64,000 nt of DNA from positions 5,339,501 to 5,403,500 of the forward strand of contig CM073560.1 in NCBI GenBank assembly GCA_037074615.1, read 5' to 3'. Below are positions 24,401 to 35,745 of the stretch, piece by piece (the first letter of the stretch is position 1; each line of letters begins with the position of its first letter). Source of the DNA: Leucaena leucocephala (lineage: Eukaryota > Streptophyta > Magnoliopsida > Fabales > Fabaceae). The notes below the pieces were generated by a model. That model had not been told where the DNA came from and did no database searches. It was given only the letters and a program-made list of their open reading frames with translations. The position numbers were made by a program, and so were the translations under genes.

Positions 24401-25665
24401 AGATCTTATTTATCTCTTTGTGAATCTTTAATTATGTGATTTGCAGTTATTGCCTATTAAGAAATGAATTTATATGAAATGCCAAATAAATAGGGGAAAT
24501 TGATAGTTTTTGTACTTATCATTTAATCAGTTGTTTTTAAAAAAAATTTAAAAAAAGCCTGAGAAATGCATGTTTCTTTTGAGAATAATAATAATAAAAC
24601 ACATCAAAGATTTGACATGTTTGTGTGTATTTGTTATGTAATTGTAGAAAGAAAAGGGAAATCGAGAAGAATAGAAAGAGAATAGAAGAGAAACTGGAAT
24701 TATACTGAATACTCAAGGGTTCACATCATAATCAAAGTATATTCTAATAAGACTGATGATCACCCTTATTTATAAGTGATGGGTAATCCTAATCCTAATT
24801 AAATATCTAATACTAATATATCATAATATCTAATCATGATATATATTATAATATCTAATCCAAATCCATAGCCGACCCTATTTAATGGGAAAAGGCTTTG
24901 TTGTTGTTGTATCTAATCCAAATCCTATTTAAATATCTAATACTAATATATCATAATATCTAATCATGATATATATTCCTAATATCGTAAAATATCTAAT
25001 ACTAATTCTAATAAAATAATAAAACTACTTAAATTGTTTATTTATATTTTACATATCAGTATTGTTGTTAGACTTTAATTTGATTTTGACTTAGGGAATC
25101 AAGAAAGATGGATGAAGTAGCAGTCTACTTTTCTGTTTGGTTTTAAAGCGGTAATCAAATGTCTTGATTTTTGACTTGTTCGCTCTTACCAAATGGCAGG
25201 TGTTTATGCTTATTCAGGGGATGTCTCAGAGCACATTAGATCTGGAAATGCTACTGGTTCTGGTGTTAAGATGCAGTTTAAATCACCAGCAGGGAAAAAT
25301 GTAGGTGTTATTAATCCTATTGACAAGAATGTAAGTCATCATATGCTAGCAGGATTTTTATTTTTCCTTTTTGTTTTGACTTGTGACTTGTGCAAATCTC
25401 AAGATACAATTTTATTGCTGCTTACTATTATGTCTCTAATTTATGAAATAAACTAGTGTTAAGTACATATTCCCTTTTTTGTAGATTTTTGAAGAAGCAA
25501 ATATGCCTTCTACTTCATATTCACGTGCTGGTACCTCAAAAGGGAACTCCTTGAAGCCTGCCTTGACCACCGAAACTGCAAACCCTGGTCGTGGCCAAGG
25601 CAGTAAAATTGGTCCTTCAAGTAGCTGGAATTTCATCTCTGCAACGCATGTCTTCTTCCAAATGA
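21477..25665 (+). CDS. CKL: Casein kinase 1-like Ser/Thr kinase (CKL3/CKL4 type), 14 exons, two frameshifts in this sequence
   Basis: Exons: 21477-21552, 21652-21692, 21860-21929, 22064-22210, 22494-22589, 22708-22778, 23054-23115, 23213-23276, 23398-23482, 23565-23691, 24154-24236, 24340-24397, 25200-25330, 25485-25665, all with GT-AG borders. The spliced product has the CK1 landmarks: [32 protein letters not shown] (catalytic Lys), [39 protein letters not shown] and [13 protein letters not shown] sequence. [16 protein letters not shown] and YASCNTHLG are typical of Arabidopsis CKL3/CKL4. Plant CK1-like kinases phosphorylate Ser/Thr in acidic contexts. Lesions: exon 4 near 22129-22137 lacks two bases in the DLLGPSLEDL block, giving TGA at 22141. 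One extra base near 25629-25632 shifts the last codons away from the expected TGA at 25663. Both could be assembly errors; otherwise this is a recent pseudogene. Confidence 0.85.
24398..25199. other. Kinase intron 12 with nested repeat DNA
   Basis: This intron is far longer than its neighbours. 24640-25010 carries AT-rich iterated blocks (ATCTAATACTAATATATC twice, ATCTAATCATGATATATA twice). A purine-rich stretch near 24650-24700 resembles the end of a copia LTR read on the minus strand. A SINE tail is nested at 24868-24910. Confidence 0.45.
24853..24925 (+). mobile_element. Severely 5'-truncated SINE (43 bp) with 15-bp TSD
   Basis: The 43 bases at 24868-24910 (ATAGCCGACC ... GGGAAAAGGC ... 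TTGTTGTTGTTGT) match the known 3' end of a common plant SINE type with a TTG-repeat tail. They are bracketed by a perfect 15-bp repeat, ATCTAATCCAAATCC, at 24853-24867 and 24911-24925. This is a retroposition event in which only the tail was copied. Confidence 0.75.
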
Positions 25666-28070
25666 CTGATCTATATGCCTATGCGGTAGTCTTCTGGTTT
25701 ATTCTTAAGTCTGTCATTCCTCTCTCTCTGTGGTGTGGTATTATCTTTATGTCATCCTTATCCTTGACTGATAATATTATGCTGTATTTCCCGCTTTGAA
25801 TCAGGTTGTGAAGGCTCTCAGCATATATTTGAAGCTGCAAATGTGTGGTGGTTTTGATATATATATTCCTCAAATGTTTGGTCAAAAATATTTTGGTGAT
25901 TTACCAATGGAGACTGCAACTGTGCTGCAAAGTTGATAAATTGCATAAATTCTCCTTTAAGACCACATGCTACTATCTGACTACCAATTATTGGTCATTA
26001 TAAGATATAGACTGACCTGGCTTGGCTCCTCTGCTGTACATATATTTGAAATGTGGGCCACCATGATCCTGTTCCTGTGTATTCATCACTTTATGTAACA
26101 TTAATGTATGATAGTTGCTCTCTCCCCCCTTGTTACTTCGCAATAATTCTTCTTGTGTCATGTGACAAGCTGTGACACAGTGGTTTAGATTGATTGACAA
26201 TATTATGTATTGCAGGTGTATTTTCTTTTTAGTTTATTTTATAATATATTTATTTGCAGCCTTTGTCTTCGATGCTCATTCTTTTTTTACCTGGTTATTT
26301 TAGTTTTCTTGTTTAAATAAGAAGCAATATACTTTTAGTTCTATTGCCCATTTATTCAGGTATGAAGCATCCGTACATTTAGTTCTAGAACTGGGGAGAC
26401 TAAAATGAATCTCATGTGTATTATTGATTCTCTCCTTTTACTGCTTTCCTCATCACATCATTTGCTTCTCATTTTGGTCAGTTGCAATTTCTTGTCAGTG
26501 ACCAGGTTCTCAAGAATATAAACAATACCAAATCTGAGGCAAAAGTTTTCGTTGAAAGATATCTGAAATAATGGTTTTCTGAGAGATATCAAAGGTTTGG
26601 TGCTTTTATTTTACAATCACAAAAATACTTGACTACTTTCTGGTCTTTGATTTTAGTGCTCAACTATTGAGAGCCTTATCTCGCTATTTTGATGGGCATC
26701 TTGGTTATTTTCTTGATATTTTTATTTAAAGAAAGATTTCAGCATCCTGTGTCAAATTTTGTAATATGATATCGTTATCAGTTGTTGGAAAGATTAGAGA
26801 TTTGCTCCTTTAGATTAATGTCAACTATATTAACTTCGTTTTTGTTGAATACAACCAAGATGATCTAGAAGCACTTATTTACTTGTAGGTGGCACATACT
26901 GTGACACTTGGCCTGCTTAATTTGTATCTTCACTCTTGATACCAATGAATACAGTCTGGTTATATTTCAGCCAAGTTCAAGGTTTGGATAAACTGCCAAA
27001 TATCTGATATTCCTGTGCTAAAACAAATTGCAAATAGGCTGCTCAATTATTGGTTATACTTTTGCAGGGCTCTCTTACAAACAATATTATCTGCAGGATC
27101 ATTTATGACAAAAAATTGCCATTTATATGCATGCTGCTATCAGCAGGACCGTGCTTTTCTACCTTTTGTGAATACTTCTACATAACTGCGTTCGGGAAGG
27201 GAATACCTTGAGGAAATAATGATTCCAGCATTTCTACTTCACATCATCTTTTAAGCATGTTCTGTATGGTTTTCAATAGTTCGATGTTGGATTCAGTAGG
27301 TTTGAAAGTGGCCATTGATTACACCAAGGAACAACGATAGCTTACCTAGTGATATGGTGCTTTAATGTTAAAATGTATGCTGGATTATATGTTAAAACCA
27401 TATGGATTTGGATGGCAGCTTTCTGCTGAAGTTTTTATAGACAAAAGTGGAGAATTTTTTTTGGGGTGTTTGGGGTGGTGTGGTGACGTCAGATGCCTCA
27501 GAAAATCTGCAAAGCTCTGTCCTTGTAGTATTGGATATTTCTCTGACACCTTTCATTGAGGGATCAAAATAGTTATTGTCTGTTTGTTACTTTCAGTATG
27601 AAGGTTCTACAATTCCGTATCCCTTTTATGCACTTTGAAACCCTCAAGTGGAAGTTTTGAACCCTTGGAATCTGAGAATGAGTTTTCTGTGCCTAATTTC
27701 AGGGGAGAGCCACAAGGACAGGTTGGGTTGCCGTTTATTAACTGCTTTATGGTGTCTGGGGCTTTGTAATGAGCTTGAAATAACAGCCGTTTTTGGCATA
27801 GGCCTTTTGAAAACTGATATGTGATTTCTATTTAATTTTTCTATAACAAGGTTGCCATCAGCTTTATTTCTCGGTTAATGATCAGATGTGTTCTCATTCA
27901 GTTTAGTGCTGGATCTGGGTAGCTGTCGCAGAGGGCAAACAATGAGCAAGATTCAGTTTTTATGGTCTTAAACATCAATGATCATTACTCTTCGCTTGGG
28001 GATCCATTGGTAAGTAAGATTACCCACAACTTTATCATGCCACTTCTCCTTTCCTTGTCATAATTGTTCT
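25666..28070. other. Downstream region of the kinase gene (possible 3' UTR and flank)
   Basis: The base composition is less AT-rich than intergenic DNA here and resembles the kinase introns and UTRs. No protein family was recognised in any frame. It may include a long or spliced 3' UTR. An (AT)n tract at 28080-28105 marks the return to AT-rich sequence. Confidence 0.35.
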
Positions 28071-28105
28071 ATGAGGGCCATATATATATATATATATATA
28101 TATAG

Positions 28106-30324
28106 TGAGGAAGTTTATTTTAAATATAAAATCTTAATCTACTGTCTTAATTTTATTATTTTTCCCTAAACCATTTCTATTAACTGCACGTATTAAAAAT
28201 AGTTTTTATCAAAGGGTTAGTTTCAATATAAATTATTAGAAAGAATATTTTATGAAAAATAGAAGTGTTTTTTATTACAAATAGCTAATGTAATTAATTT
28301 TATTATTGTCTCGCTTCTAGCTTAAGGACCAAAGGGAATAGATTTATTTTATGTGAATCTAGAAAGAAGAGACCATTTGACTCGAAGACAACCCAGCCGA
28401 TCCCAAACAATCCCTAAAACAAGCTATGGCATCATATTTGGAGGTTTTTGCCCAGACGCAGTATAAAAAGCTGCTTGTAAAATGTAAGCCGGATTTGAAG
28501 AAAGCAACTACTAAACGGTTGTTTTCAGTTTAAAGTCACTGTTGACAATTAAAATTAAATTTTTTGAAATTCGGACTATAAGTAGCGAGTTAAATTAGTT
28601 TCTCTTAGGCTCTAGGTTCTGCTTGCTAGTCATAAAAGAACGGGAATCTAATTTTATTTTACAAAAATGGAAGTATATGTATTATCTTTTGTCTGATATG
28701 TACATTTGTTATTTTTTTATTATTATAATTATTTTGTTTATTTAAAAGACATCTATTAACAATTAATTAGTTAAAGTGATAAATAATCTCACTTTCGTTA
28801 AGAGGATAACATAAATTTAGATTCTAAAGAGCATATTTGTTGGGAGATATAAAATTTTGTTTACGATCCAAGTCACCAAAAGGATTATACTTTAGATTAA
28901 ATAAAAAAAAGACATCAAGATATTTTATTATAAAAATAAATTAGTTACGTTAACGCGTCAATAATTTAATCTTTAGATATATAATTAATCGGTCTTATTT
29001 AATAATTTTATAGAGTATAGTTTTGTTTTTCACTTTTCTCCAAATCTCTTTTTAGAGAATTTTTTATTATTTGATCTTCCTCTGTCCCTTTTTTATATAC
29101 AAATAATAAATTAAAAAAAAAAAAGAGAACACTTAATATGTTTATCATATGTTATTCACTCAAACGGCATATGTTGGAGTTGCTTTTAGTCAACTCTTAT
29201 AATTATCCCAATGTCCCTCTATGTGTCTTGTATTTCAACTCTCATGATGTTCATAGAAACTTTCAGCAACTTTTGCTTCAACATTAATGAGTGATTTTCT
29301 GTTCAACAATTTGATGGGAAAATTATTTCCAGGACAACCCAGAAAAGAGAGAGAGAGAGAGGAAATGGTAACTATTATTTATTTTTTTGGGTTCATAAAA
29401 TTGCTATAACTTTCACTTCCTTTTCTAACATCTTTTTAAAAATTTAGAAAGGCATTCCAGTTCTAAGAATTGCATGATTTCTACAAATATTAATACCACT
29501 TTTATAAATAAGGAAACTTTTTCTCATCAATGAACCAGATAAAATAGACAATGATATATGAATATCTTTTGCATTTAGGACATGTTTGGATTTCGGTTTA
29601 AAGGTTTAAATTGATATTTAGAAAACTTAGTTATTTTCTAGCCATATTAATGTTAATTTGGGTGTTAATTTTATTTTTATTTAGAGGATAGACACTAACA
29701 ACTTAAAGTTATAAGTGTTAAATTTGATCAAACCTGTAAATTTCTTATTTACAAAGAGTTTTCATATTATTAGATTATAATGTCATCAGGTATTCATTTT
29801 GAAACTTTAAAATGAACGTTCCTTAAACCTATCTAAAGTTTCAAAATAGTTGTCCAAACATAGTTTTAGATTTTTAGACATCAAGTTCACAAATTGAAAT
29901 TAAACCACAAATTTTTCAACAATTAAGTACAAAAGTTGGATTTGAAACAACCGTAGTTTGCAAATGGATCTTCAAACCCAGCCTTGGCACTTAAAAGTCT
30001 AATTTTTCTCATATCAAATTTCTGTAGCTAGCTTTCTCTTCAGATGATACAAATTCTACCTCTGCAAAGAAGCAGTTTCTTTCTCACATTCATGAGTAAT
30101 ATGGAAAAGTTCTAGAGGATTCATTTTCCTTCAAACTTTTGAGTATCACTTCCCATATTAATTCATAAATCAAGAAAAAAACACTAAATAAAAGATAGTG
30201 AAAGGCAAGAAAGAGAGAATTTCTCAAATTCAGAAATTACAAAGTGGCATTTCAGCAAGTAAGAACTAAACATTGATTCTTACTACCATATAAATATATA
30301 TATATATATATATACATATATAAA
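28106..30324. other. AT-rich intergenic DNA
   Basis: No gene recognised. 29580-29870 has ACATGTTTGGATTTCGG and GTTGTCCAAACATAG near its ends, a pattern like plant MITEs, but no TSD was established. A (GA)n tract lies near 29346-29361 and an (AT)n tract near 30293-30318. Confidence 0.4.
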
Positions 30325-30813
30325 TTAAAACTGGTTCGTCCTCTTCAAGTGTTTCAGAACTCTCACCACTTCAGTTAACACTATCACTGGTTCTGTACTA
30401 TGAACTCCAACCATTTCAGCCAAAACCTCCATTTTCTTCTTCGCTTTGTCATCATTGTTCAACAAATCATCCAAACTGACCTCTTCGCCGCGGTCGTCAT
30501 CATCTTCTTCACCAACTTGGCTGCAAGAATCTGTGTCAGACTTAGCACAGCAATTACTTTCACCAGCTGCTGCAACATCATCACAGTAAGAATAATAATC
30601 CCCAGATAAAAAATCCTCATTCTGGAGCTCATTGAACTTTTTGTTTATGGTAGAGAACGTAGGATAGAGATTATTGCTGAAATGGGTATGTGGGTTTTGA
30701 TGAAAGAGGTTCATGGAGGAGGAAGGAGAAGAAGAAGGAGAAGGGGATATGTAGTGATGATGATCTTCTGCAACAAAAGAAGGAAGCCTTGAGTTTTCTG
30801 TGAAACCATCCAT
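30325..30813 (-). CDS. Small acidic Ser-rich protein of unknown function
   Basis: Intronless ORF of 162 codons from the ATG at 30813 (MDGFTENSRLPSF). The frame stays open upstream to 30957, but those codons look like 5' UTR, with C/T-rich sequence and a TATATA box near 30871-30876. Residues 1-60 are His/Ser/Pro-rich. The middle has an acidic patch (GEEDDDDRGEE, then VSLDDLLNNDD). The C terminus from about residue 125 is a probable amphipathic helix region, KKKMEVLAEMVGV followed by EPVIVLTEVVRVLKHL. There is no signal peptide or membrane segment. I do not recognise the family. The organised C terminus and gene-like promoter spacing argue that it is real. A nuclear or regulatory role would be speculation. 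Confidence 0.6.
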   Translation of the reverse strand: MDGFTENSRLPSFVAEDHHHYISPSPSSSPSSSMNLFHQNPHTHFSNNLYPTFSTINKKFNELQNEDFLSGDYYSYCDDVAAAGESNCCAKSDTDSCSQVGEEDDDDRGEEVSLDDLLNNDDKAKKKMEVLAEMVGVHSTEPVIVLTEVVRVLKHLKRTNQF

Positions 30814-30869
30814 TTGTGTGGAGTATGATGAGGAAGATTGGTTGAGAAGACAGAAGGAAGGTGGTGGTG

Positions 30870-30877
30870 ATATATAA
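30870..30877 (-). promoter_or_regulatory. Putative TATA box of the small acidic protein gene
   Basis: Read on the minus strand, TTTATATATC lies about 60 bases upstream of the ATG at 30813 and is followed by a pyrimidine-rich leader. The spacing is plausible for a plant core promoter. Confidence 0.4.
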
Positions 30878-30957
30878 AAGCCAAAAACAAATTTAAAAAT
30901 AATAAAAATATTTTTTTTTTTAAATATCAGTGTCCTCTCTGGTTCAGTAAGTTTCAT

Positions 30958-31985
30958 AATGACGACCGTTACTAATCAGGTCTAAAATGAAGAAAACGTA
31001 AAAAGTAAAAGTAATGTGGTAATTATTAACATCACATAATTCCTTTGGACCCTCGTTTCTTAAATTTTATATAATCTTATAATTTAAAATTTAAAGGATC
31101 AAAATTAAAATGAGGATAAATTTAAGAGATTAAAAGATTATATTGACCCGAAACTTATTTATTTTTTCCCCCCTCAAAAACATTTGGAAAATATGGGTAT
31201 GGCTATGTGGCCCCATCTTTGCACTGTTCTTTTTCCAGTATGGCCTCTGGTTTTGCCAGAATCTTGCTTTTTCCATGTTGTGTAGCCATAAAAGAAATGA
31301 TTGACACTAAAACTTTTAGGTTTATTTCCATGTTTTTGACAAAAAATTCCTATTAATTAAGTTCATACACTTGTAAAAAAGATACATGGACACTTTAGAA
31401 ATATTTTTTTGTAAAAAAAAAATATTAAGAATAAGAATAAAAAAGAAAAATTTCCCCTTTTTCTCACACTATGGTGTAACTTTTTATTTTATGGCTTTGC
31501 TAATATGGAATCAGATTCCATTCCATTGTGGTGTGCAATCTCTATTTTCTCTTGTCATCATATCTTAATAATAACTTTGTTTTAAGTATTTTTTTCATTT
31601 TTTATCTAAAAATTTTACCTTTTTTAATTTTATTTTCTTTTCTATTCCATTTTATTTTGCAAATCAAACAATACTTTTAATAGTTATTAAACTAATAGGA
31701 AAAAAAGTCAAAAGATACTATGTTTACTTTTGCTAGTCAAGAGAAAATATAAAGAAGAGAACAAGTAAAAAGAAAAGTGAATTCTATATATTCTCTCACT
31801 GCTTATATTACCAATCTAACTTTCATACAAACTTTATTTGCAAAAAAATCAAATGTAAACATAAGCCAAAATTAAATAGAATGGTCATTATCCTCTCACA
31901 TGCATATCTTCACGCGTAGATAGATGTAAATGAAACACTTTGACAGACAAACACAAACAGAGAAGTATATGGACTATACAAAGAG
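30958..31985. other. AT-rich intergenic DNA
   Basis: No gene recognised on either strand. It probably contains the upstream promoter region of the minus-strand gene ending at 30325. Confidence 0.4.
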
Positions 31986-32023
31986 TGCAAGCCATTTAAA
32001 GCCAAAGGTCTAAGAGAGCCTAG

Positions 32024-32385
32024 TGTCACGTGGCCATTACCCTCTCCCCATAAAACCGGTTGTACAGGGTGTGCAGCGCCACACTTATATAGCCAGGACC
32101 CACCCCGCACCTATCCGATGTGGGACTTTTTTGAGTCGTCACACTCTCCCCCATCCAATCCTGTGACGCCCTCGTCACAGTGGGGCCCCCTGCCTACCCC
32201 GCACCCCGAGGGCGCTTGGCGAGACATCGGAGTCGGAGTCCGGGTCGGCTCTGATACCACTTGTCACGTGGCCATTACCCTCTCCCCATAAAACCGGTTC
32301 GTACAGGGTGTGCAGCGCCACGCTTATATAGCCCAGGATCCCTCCACACCTATCCGATGTGGGACTCCAACAGTCACCCATGACA
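32024..32385 (-). mobile_element. TRIM (terminal-repeat retrotransposon in miniature)
   Basis: A 362-bp element with direct terminal repeats 32024-32143 and 32262-32385, beginning TGTCACGTGGCC and ending in CA. Read on the minus strand it has the order LTR, primer binding site TGGTATCAGAGC (complement of 32248-32259, initiator tRNA-Met), about 105 bp of internal sequence, a purine-rich GGATGGGGGAGAG tract, then LTR. The LTRs contain CCCACATCGGATAGG and CTATATAAG, as in known TRIMs. It is flanked by CTAG on both sides (32020-32023, 32386-32389). The LTRs differ at several positions, so it is not a fresh insertion. Non-autonomous; no ORF. Confidence 0.9.
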
Positions 32386-32537
32386 CTAGGCAAAGCTAAT
32401 TCATCAAATTTCTCTAAGACCTCAGTGAAAGGCAACACACACACACAACACACTCTCTCTCACACACACGCACACACAAAAACAATTTAAAGCCAAGGGT
32501 TTTGGAGAGCCTAGGCAAGCTAATTCATCAATTTTTT

Positions 32538-32726
32538 TAAGGGCCTATTTGGTACGAGAGATTTGATAAAAAGTGGGGCTATAAAATTTGAATAAAGAGA
32601 AGATCTAAGACAAATGAGTAAAAAAAATTAATTAAAAATTTTTAAATACACTTCTTAAATTTTTTTAAATCTAACTCAATTTTTCCCTTTTCTCCGTCCA
32701 AATCCTTCGCACCAAACAGGCCCTAA
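32538..32726. mobile_element. Tourist-like (PIF/Harbinger) MITE
   Basis: A 183-bp element (32541-32723) with termini GGGCCTATTTGGT and ACCAAACAGGCCC and a TAA duplication on each side (32538-32540, 32724-32726). Both end type and 3-bp TWA target site are those of Tourist/Harbinger elements. The empty site is preserved in copy 1 of the local duplication. Confidence 0.8.
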
Positions 32727-32762
32727 GATCTTAGTGAAAGGCACCACACACACACACACACA

Positions 32763-34434
32763 CTCATTACAAATTACATACGGCCTCTAGCGTCAAGTGT
32801 AGTGGGGGCCTAAAGGGGGACCAGACAAGGAGGCAGATTCTCACCTACCATTAACAAAGAGGCTAATAAAAGGAAAAAAAAGGAAGAAAGTTTGGTTAAA
32901 GCAAAACTATTAATGGAAATCAAATCTGTCTCTTCCGTCCAGCCCTGAAATTCATCTGCAACCAACAATCAATCCTCATTATCATGCCAGGCCAGGCCAT
33001 CACAGTAAAACAAGCTACCAAGGTGTAAACATTATTTCTGATTAGATTGAACATTAATTAATTGGTTCTGCTTATTATTCACACGTACAACAACCCTTCT
33101 TCACTTAATTAATGATCACACACACACACACACATCAAGTCAACCCCTTGCTGAGCAGTATGTAATCATTGGTTTGTGCCTGTCAATGGGGTATGTATTA
33201 CATCCTCTGTTCTCAAAAGTCAAAAGAAAACGACTGTAACTCACAGGATTTCATGCTGTACTAAGATATGGTCAGATCAGAATTTGTTAAGAACAGAGTC
33301 ATTGATCATTAGGCTAGCATTAAAGACTCAGAAGGTCAAGCATAATTAGGCTTTACCCTTAACTATTTTATTCTCTCCCCAGGATTTTAATATGATTTAA
33401 TAAAGTACCTTAAATTTAGCCAACAAAGTATAGTCCATTTAGTAAAGGAGTTGATTTATAACCTACAAGATTGTGACTTCAAATCCTGTTATTGATGTGA
33501 GGACCTTATTGGTGGACAATCTGTAAGTACTCCTATAAGTACTTTTTAAGTCTGAAGACATACCCTAACCCTAGTGAGCCCCCAAGACCCAACTCACCTA
33601 AATTTTTTCTACCAAAAAATAAAACTGACTTAAATTTATCCAGGTTTTGTTTCCTGGTTGAGATTTCAGATAATCATAACTATTATCAAAATGCAAATAC
33701 AACATTAACCTCCCCTGAATTACAGTTCTGTGAAATGGTGTGTAGAGATAGAGAGAGAGAGAGAGAGATGAGTGAATGTGACTCAAGTTCATTATAACAG
33801 TGCTCAAGGTGGGGAAGGCCAAGAAATGCTTGTGAGGATACCATTATGAAATGTCCAATGTGGAAATTTAGACAATCTGTACTATTACAAAATCGTTGAA
33901 AGCAGAGAGAATGAAGAAAACAAAGAGATTTGTGCTTCAAACTAGCTTTCTTTATTGTATAAAGATAAAGAAATTGGCTACTTGGGTCATTGCTATAGTC
34001 ATTAATAATGCATTATCTATAAAACTCGGATTTGAATATGATACATTGTATGCTGCAAGGTTGCAAGCAGCTTCAATCAATAAAATATCTTTGCTTTGCC
34101 AGTGATTTGATGTCAGTCTCAAGATTGCAAAAAGACGAAAAGATCAGCAACTCTACTCCAACTCCTTTACAAAATCAACATTATCTACAAAAACCTGCAC
34201 AACAGAGAAGGAGTACAAAAAGTTAGATAAAATCCTTGATTATCTGAAATAAATATAGTTCAAAAATATAGTATTAGATCTCTACCATATATAAGTAGAA
34301 AATAAGAAATAAACAGAAAATGGAAACGAATGAAGTCAATGATCAGTTTAAGGAGCTTGGGAGCTGGTGGCTGTTTCAGGGCTCAGGCAGATATACTTAT
34401 TTAGCAGTTGCTCAAAATATCCATGTGACAGTAA
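32763..34434. other. Intergenic DNA with microsatellites and a possible SINE
   Basis: (CA)n tracts at about 32744-32762 and 33118-33134 and (GA)n at about 33750-33768. 33420-33605 has GTGACTTCAAATCCTG, a B-box-like core, and may be a tRNA-derived repeat, but no tail or TSD was found. No gene recognised. Confidence 0.4.
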
Positions 34435-34435
34435 C

Positions 34436-34593
34436 CCTATGTTTGGATGGGAAGAAAAATAGGGAGGAAAGAATACTAGGAGAGAAAACTCCCAAAAATA
34501 GTAAATTTTTACACCATTTTAGGAAATTTTCCTTCCTAGTATATTCCCTCCCCCCTATTTCCCCCTCACTTTTCTCTCCATCCAAACATAAGG
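34436..34593. mobile_element. MITE with CCTATGTTTGG ends
   Basis: The inverted termini CCTATGTTTGGATGGG and CCATCCAAACATAAGG enclose purine-rich sequence on the left and its pyrimidine-rich complement on the right. The type is common in plant genomes, but no TSD was clear and the superfamily is unassigned. Confidence 0.55.
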
Positions 34594-34871
34594 GGAAGGC
34601 AAGAAAAAATTAGGAGCAGAAAACTTTGGTTCTGTTGCTTCACACATTTATATAGGCACATATACTACAGCTTAAAGAAACAACATTTTAAGACCTAACA
34701 ACTCTCCTAAAATAAGGGAAATACAGCCTAACATGTCAGCTGTAATCAGGTATGATCCTAAACAAGAAAAGCATGCATTGACATTGCTTTTTTTGGGGGG
34801 AAAGTTCATCTGAACACTAGGAACCTATGGTTAATCAGAATTTAGCATCAACGAAGGTGTAACTATCAATT

Positions 34872-35745
34872 TTCATATACCAGGCTCTAGGAGTTTGCTT
34901 GAGGCCCTAGAGAGCTTTCCTTTCACAGACCTCTTTAAGGAATTCATTGAAAGAGGCAAATTTCACACCCAATTGAAACAACTCCCATTCTAGGTGAGCT
35001 ACAATAGAGATGCACTATAATTGTGTCAAATCGGATCTGGTGCAGAGGTCTCAGAAAAATCAATTCCCTGTTGTTGACCAAACCCCTTCATAACTAGCCT
35101 CACTTTTTATCTATTTCTAGTACCATCAGAGTTTAGGTTGAGTTTGAAGACCCATCTAGTGCCTATGACTTGTTTGTTGACACGTCTTGGCACACCACAG
35201 TATCATTTCCTCCATAGAATCCTCCGTTTGGGAAATCTAAGAGATTCTTCAACACGTATAGGCTCCAGCAAGGCAGCATCCATTTTTAATAGATGGCAAA
35301 TGTTTAGGCAGGGCAGTTTTGAAGGAAGTTACTCTAGGGAATTGTTTTTATCTTATGTTTAAGTCTATCCCTAGGCAGTTATTGTTAGTTATTTCTATTT
35401 GTAGTTATTGTGTGACATGTATATATATATATGGCTGTATTCTGGCTTGGTGGATTGTGAATGAAGTATTATTCAGACTCAAGGAGATTCCCCAGACTAT
35501 AAGAGTTCAGATTATGACTATAGAGTCCTACTCCTAGCATGAAGTTGGTTTTGGATTTATGTCTTCTTCAGTTGTTTCTTGAGCAGGAATAACACCACTC
35601 ATAATCTCCCAATCCCAAAATCCGTTGTCATCATATGTAATACTTCCGCTTACATACACTTGCTGTGAAATGGGATTGTATTTCTATAACCTTTGGAAAC
35701 GTTGCTATATCCCACAAAATGTAACCAGGTTCATTTGATAAGGAA
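34872..35745 (-). pseudogene. Ty1/copia pol remnant (integrase tail and reverse transcriptase), disrupted
   Basis: Minus-strand translation, stitched across frames, gives FVGYSNVSKGYR and NGFWDWE near 35745-35590 (end of copia integrase). From about 35190 down to 34872 it gives VIGTRWVFKLNLNSDGT, GIDFSETSAP, AHLEWELFQLGVKFASFNEF and LKQTPRAW, the classic copia RT blocks. Stops and frameshifts are frequent. The part between LKE and the GLKQ block is deleted. 35290-35560 between the two halves looks like LTR sequence (TATATATATATGGCTGTATT, GTGAATGAAG), suggesting a nested LTR. Nothing here can be functional. Confidence 0.7.

Larger units (their letters stand above)
31990..32762. repeat. Tandem duplication carrying a TRIM in copy 1 and a MITE in copy 2
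   Basis: Copy 1 starts near 31991 and copy 2 near 32482. Both have TTTAAAGCCAA, GAGAGCCTAG, GCTAATTCATCAA and TTAGTGAAAGGCA/TCAGTGAAAGGCA followed by (CA)n. Copy 1 is split by the TRIM after CCTAG, whereas copy 2 reads uninterrupted GAGAGCCTAGGCAAGC. Copy 2 is split by the MITE at TAA, whereas copy 1 reads uninterrupted TTTCTCTAAGACC. Each copy is the empty site for the other's insertion. Confidence 0.8.

Noticed and set aside
32024..32385. Cassandra-type TRIM with 5S rRNA in its LTRs
   Set aside because: The LTRs share CCCACATCGGATAGG with many TRIMs, but I do not see the 5S rRNA box sequences expected of Cassandra.
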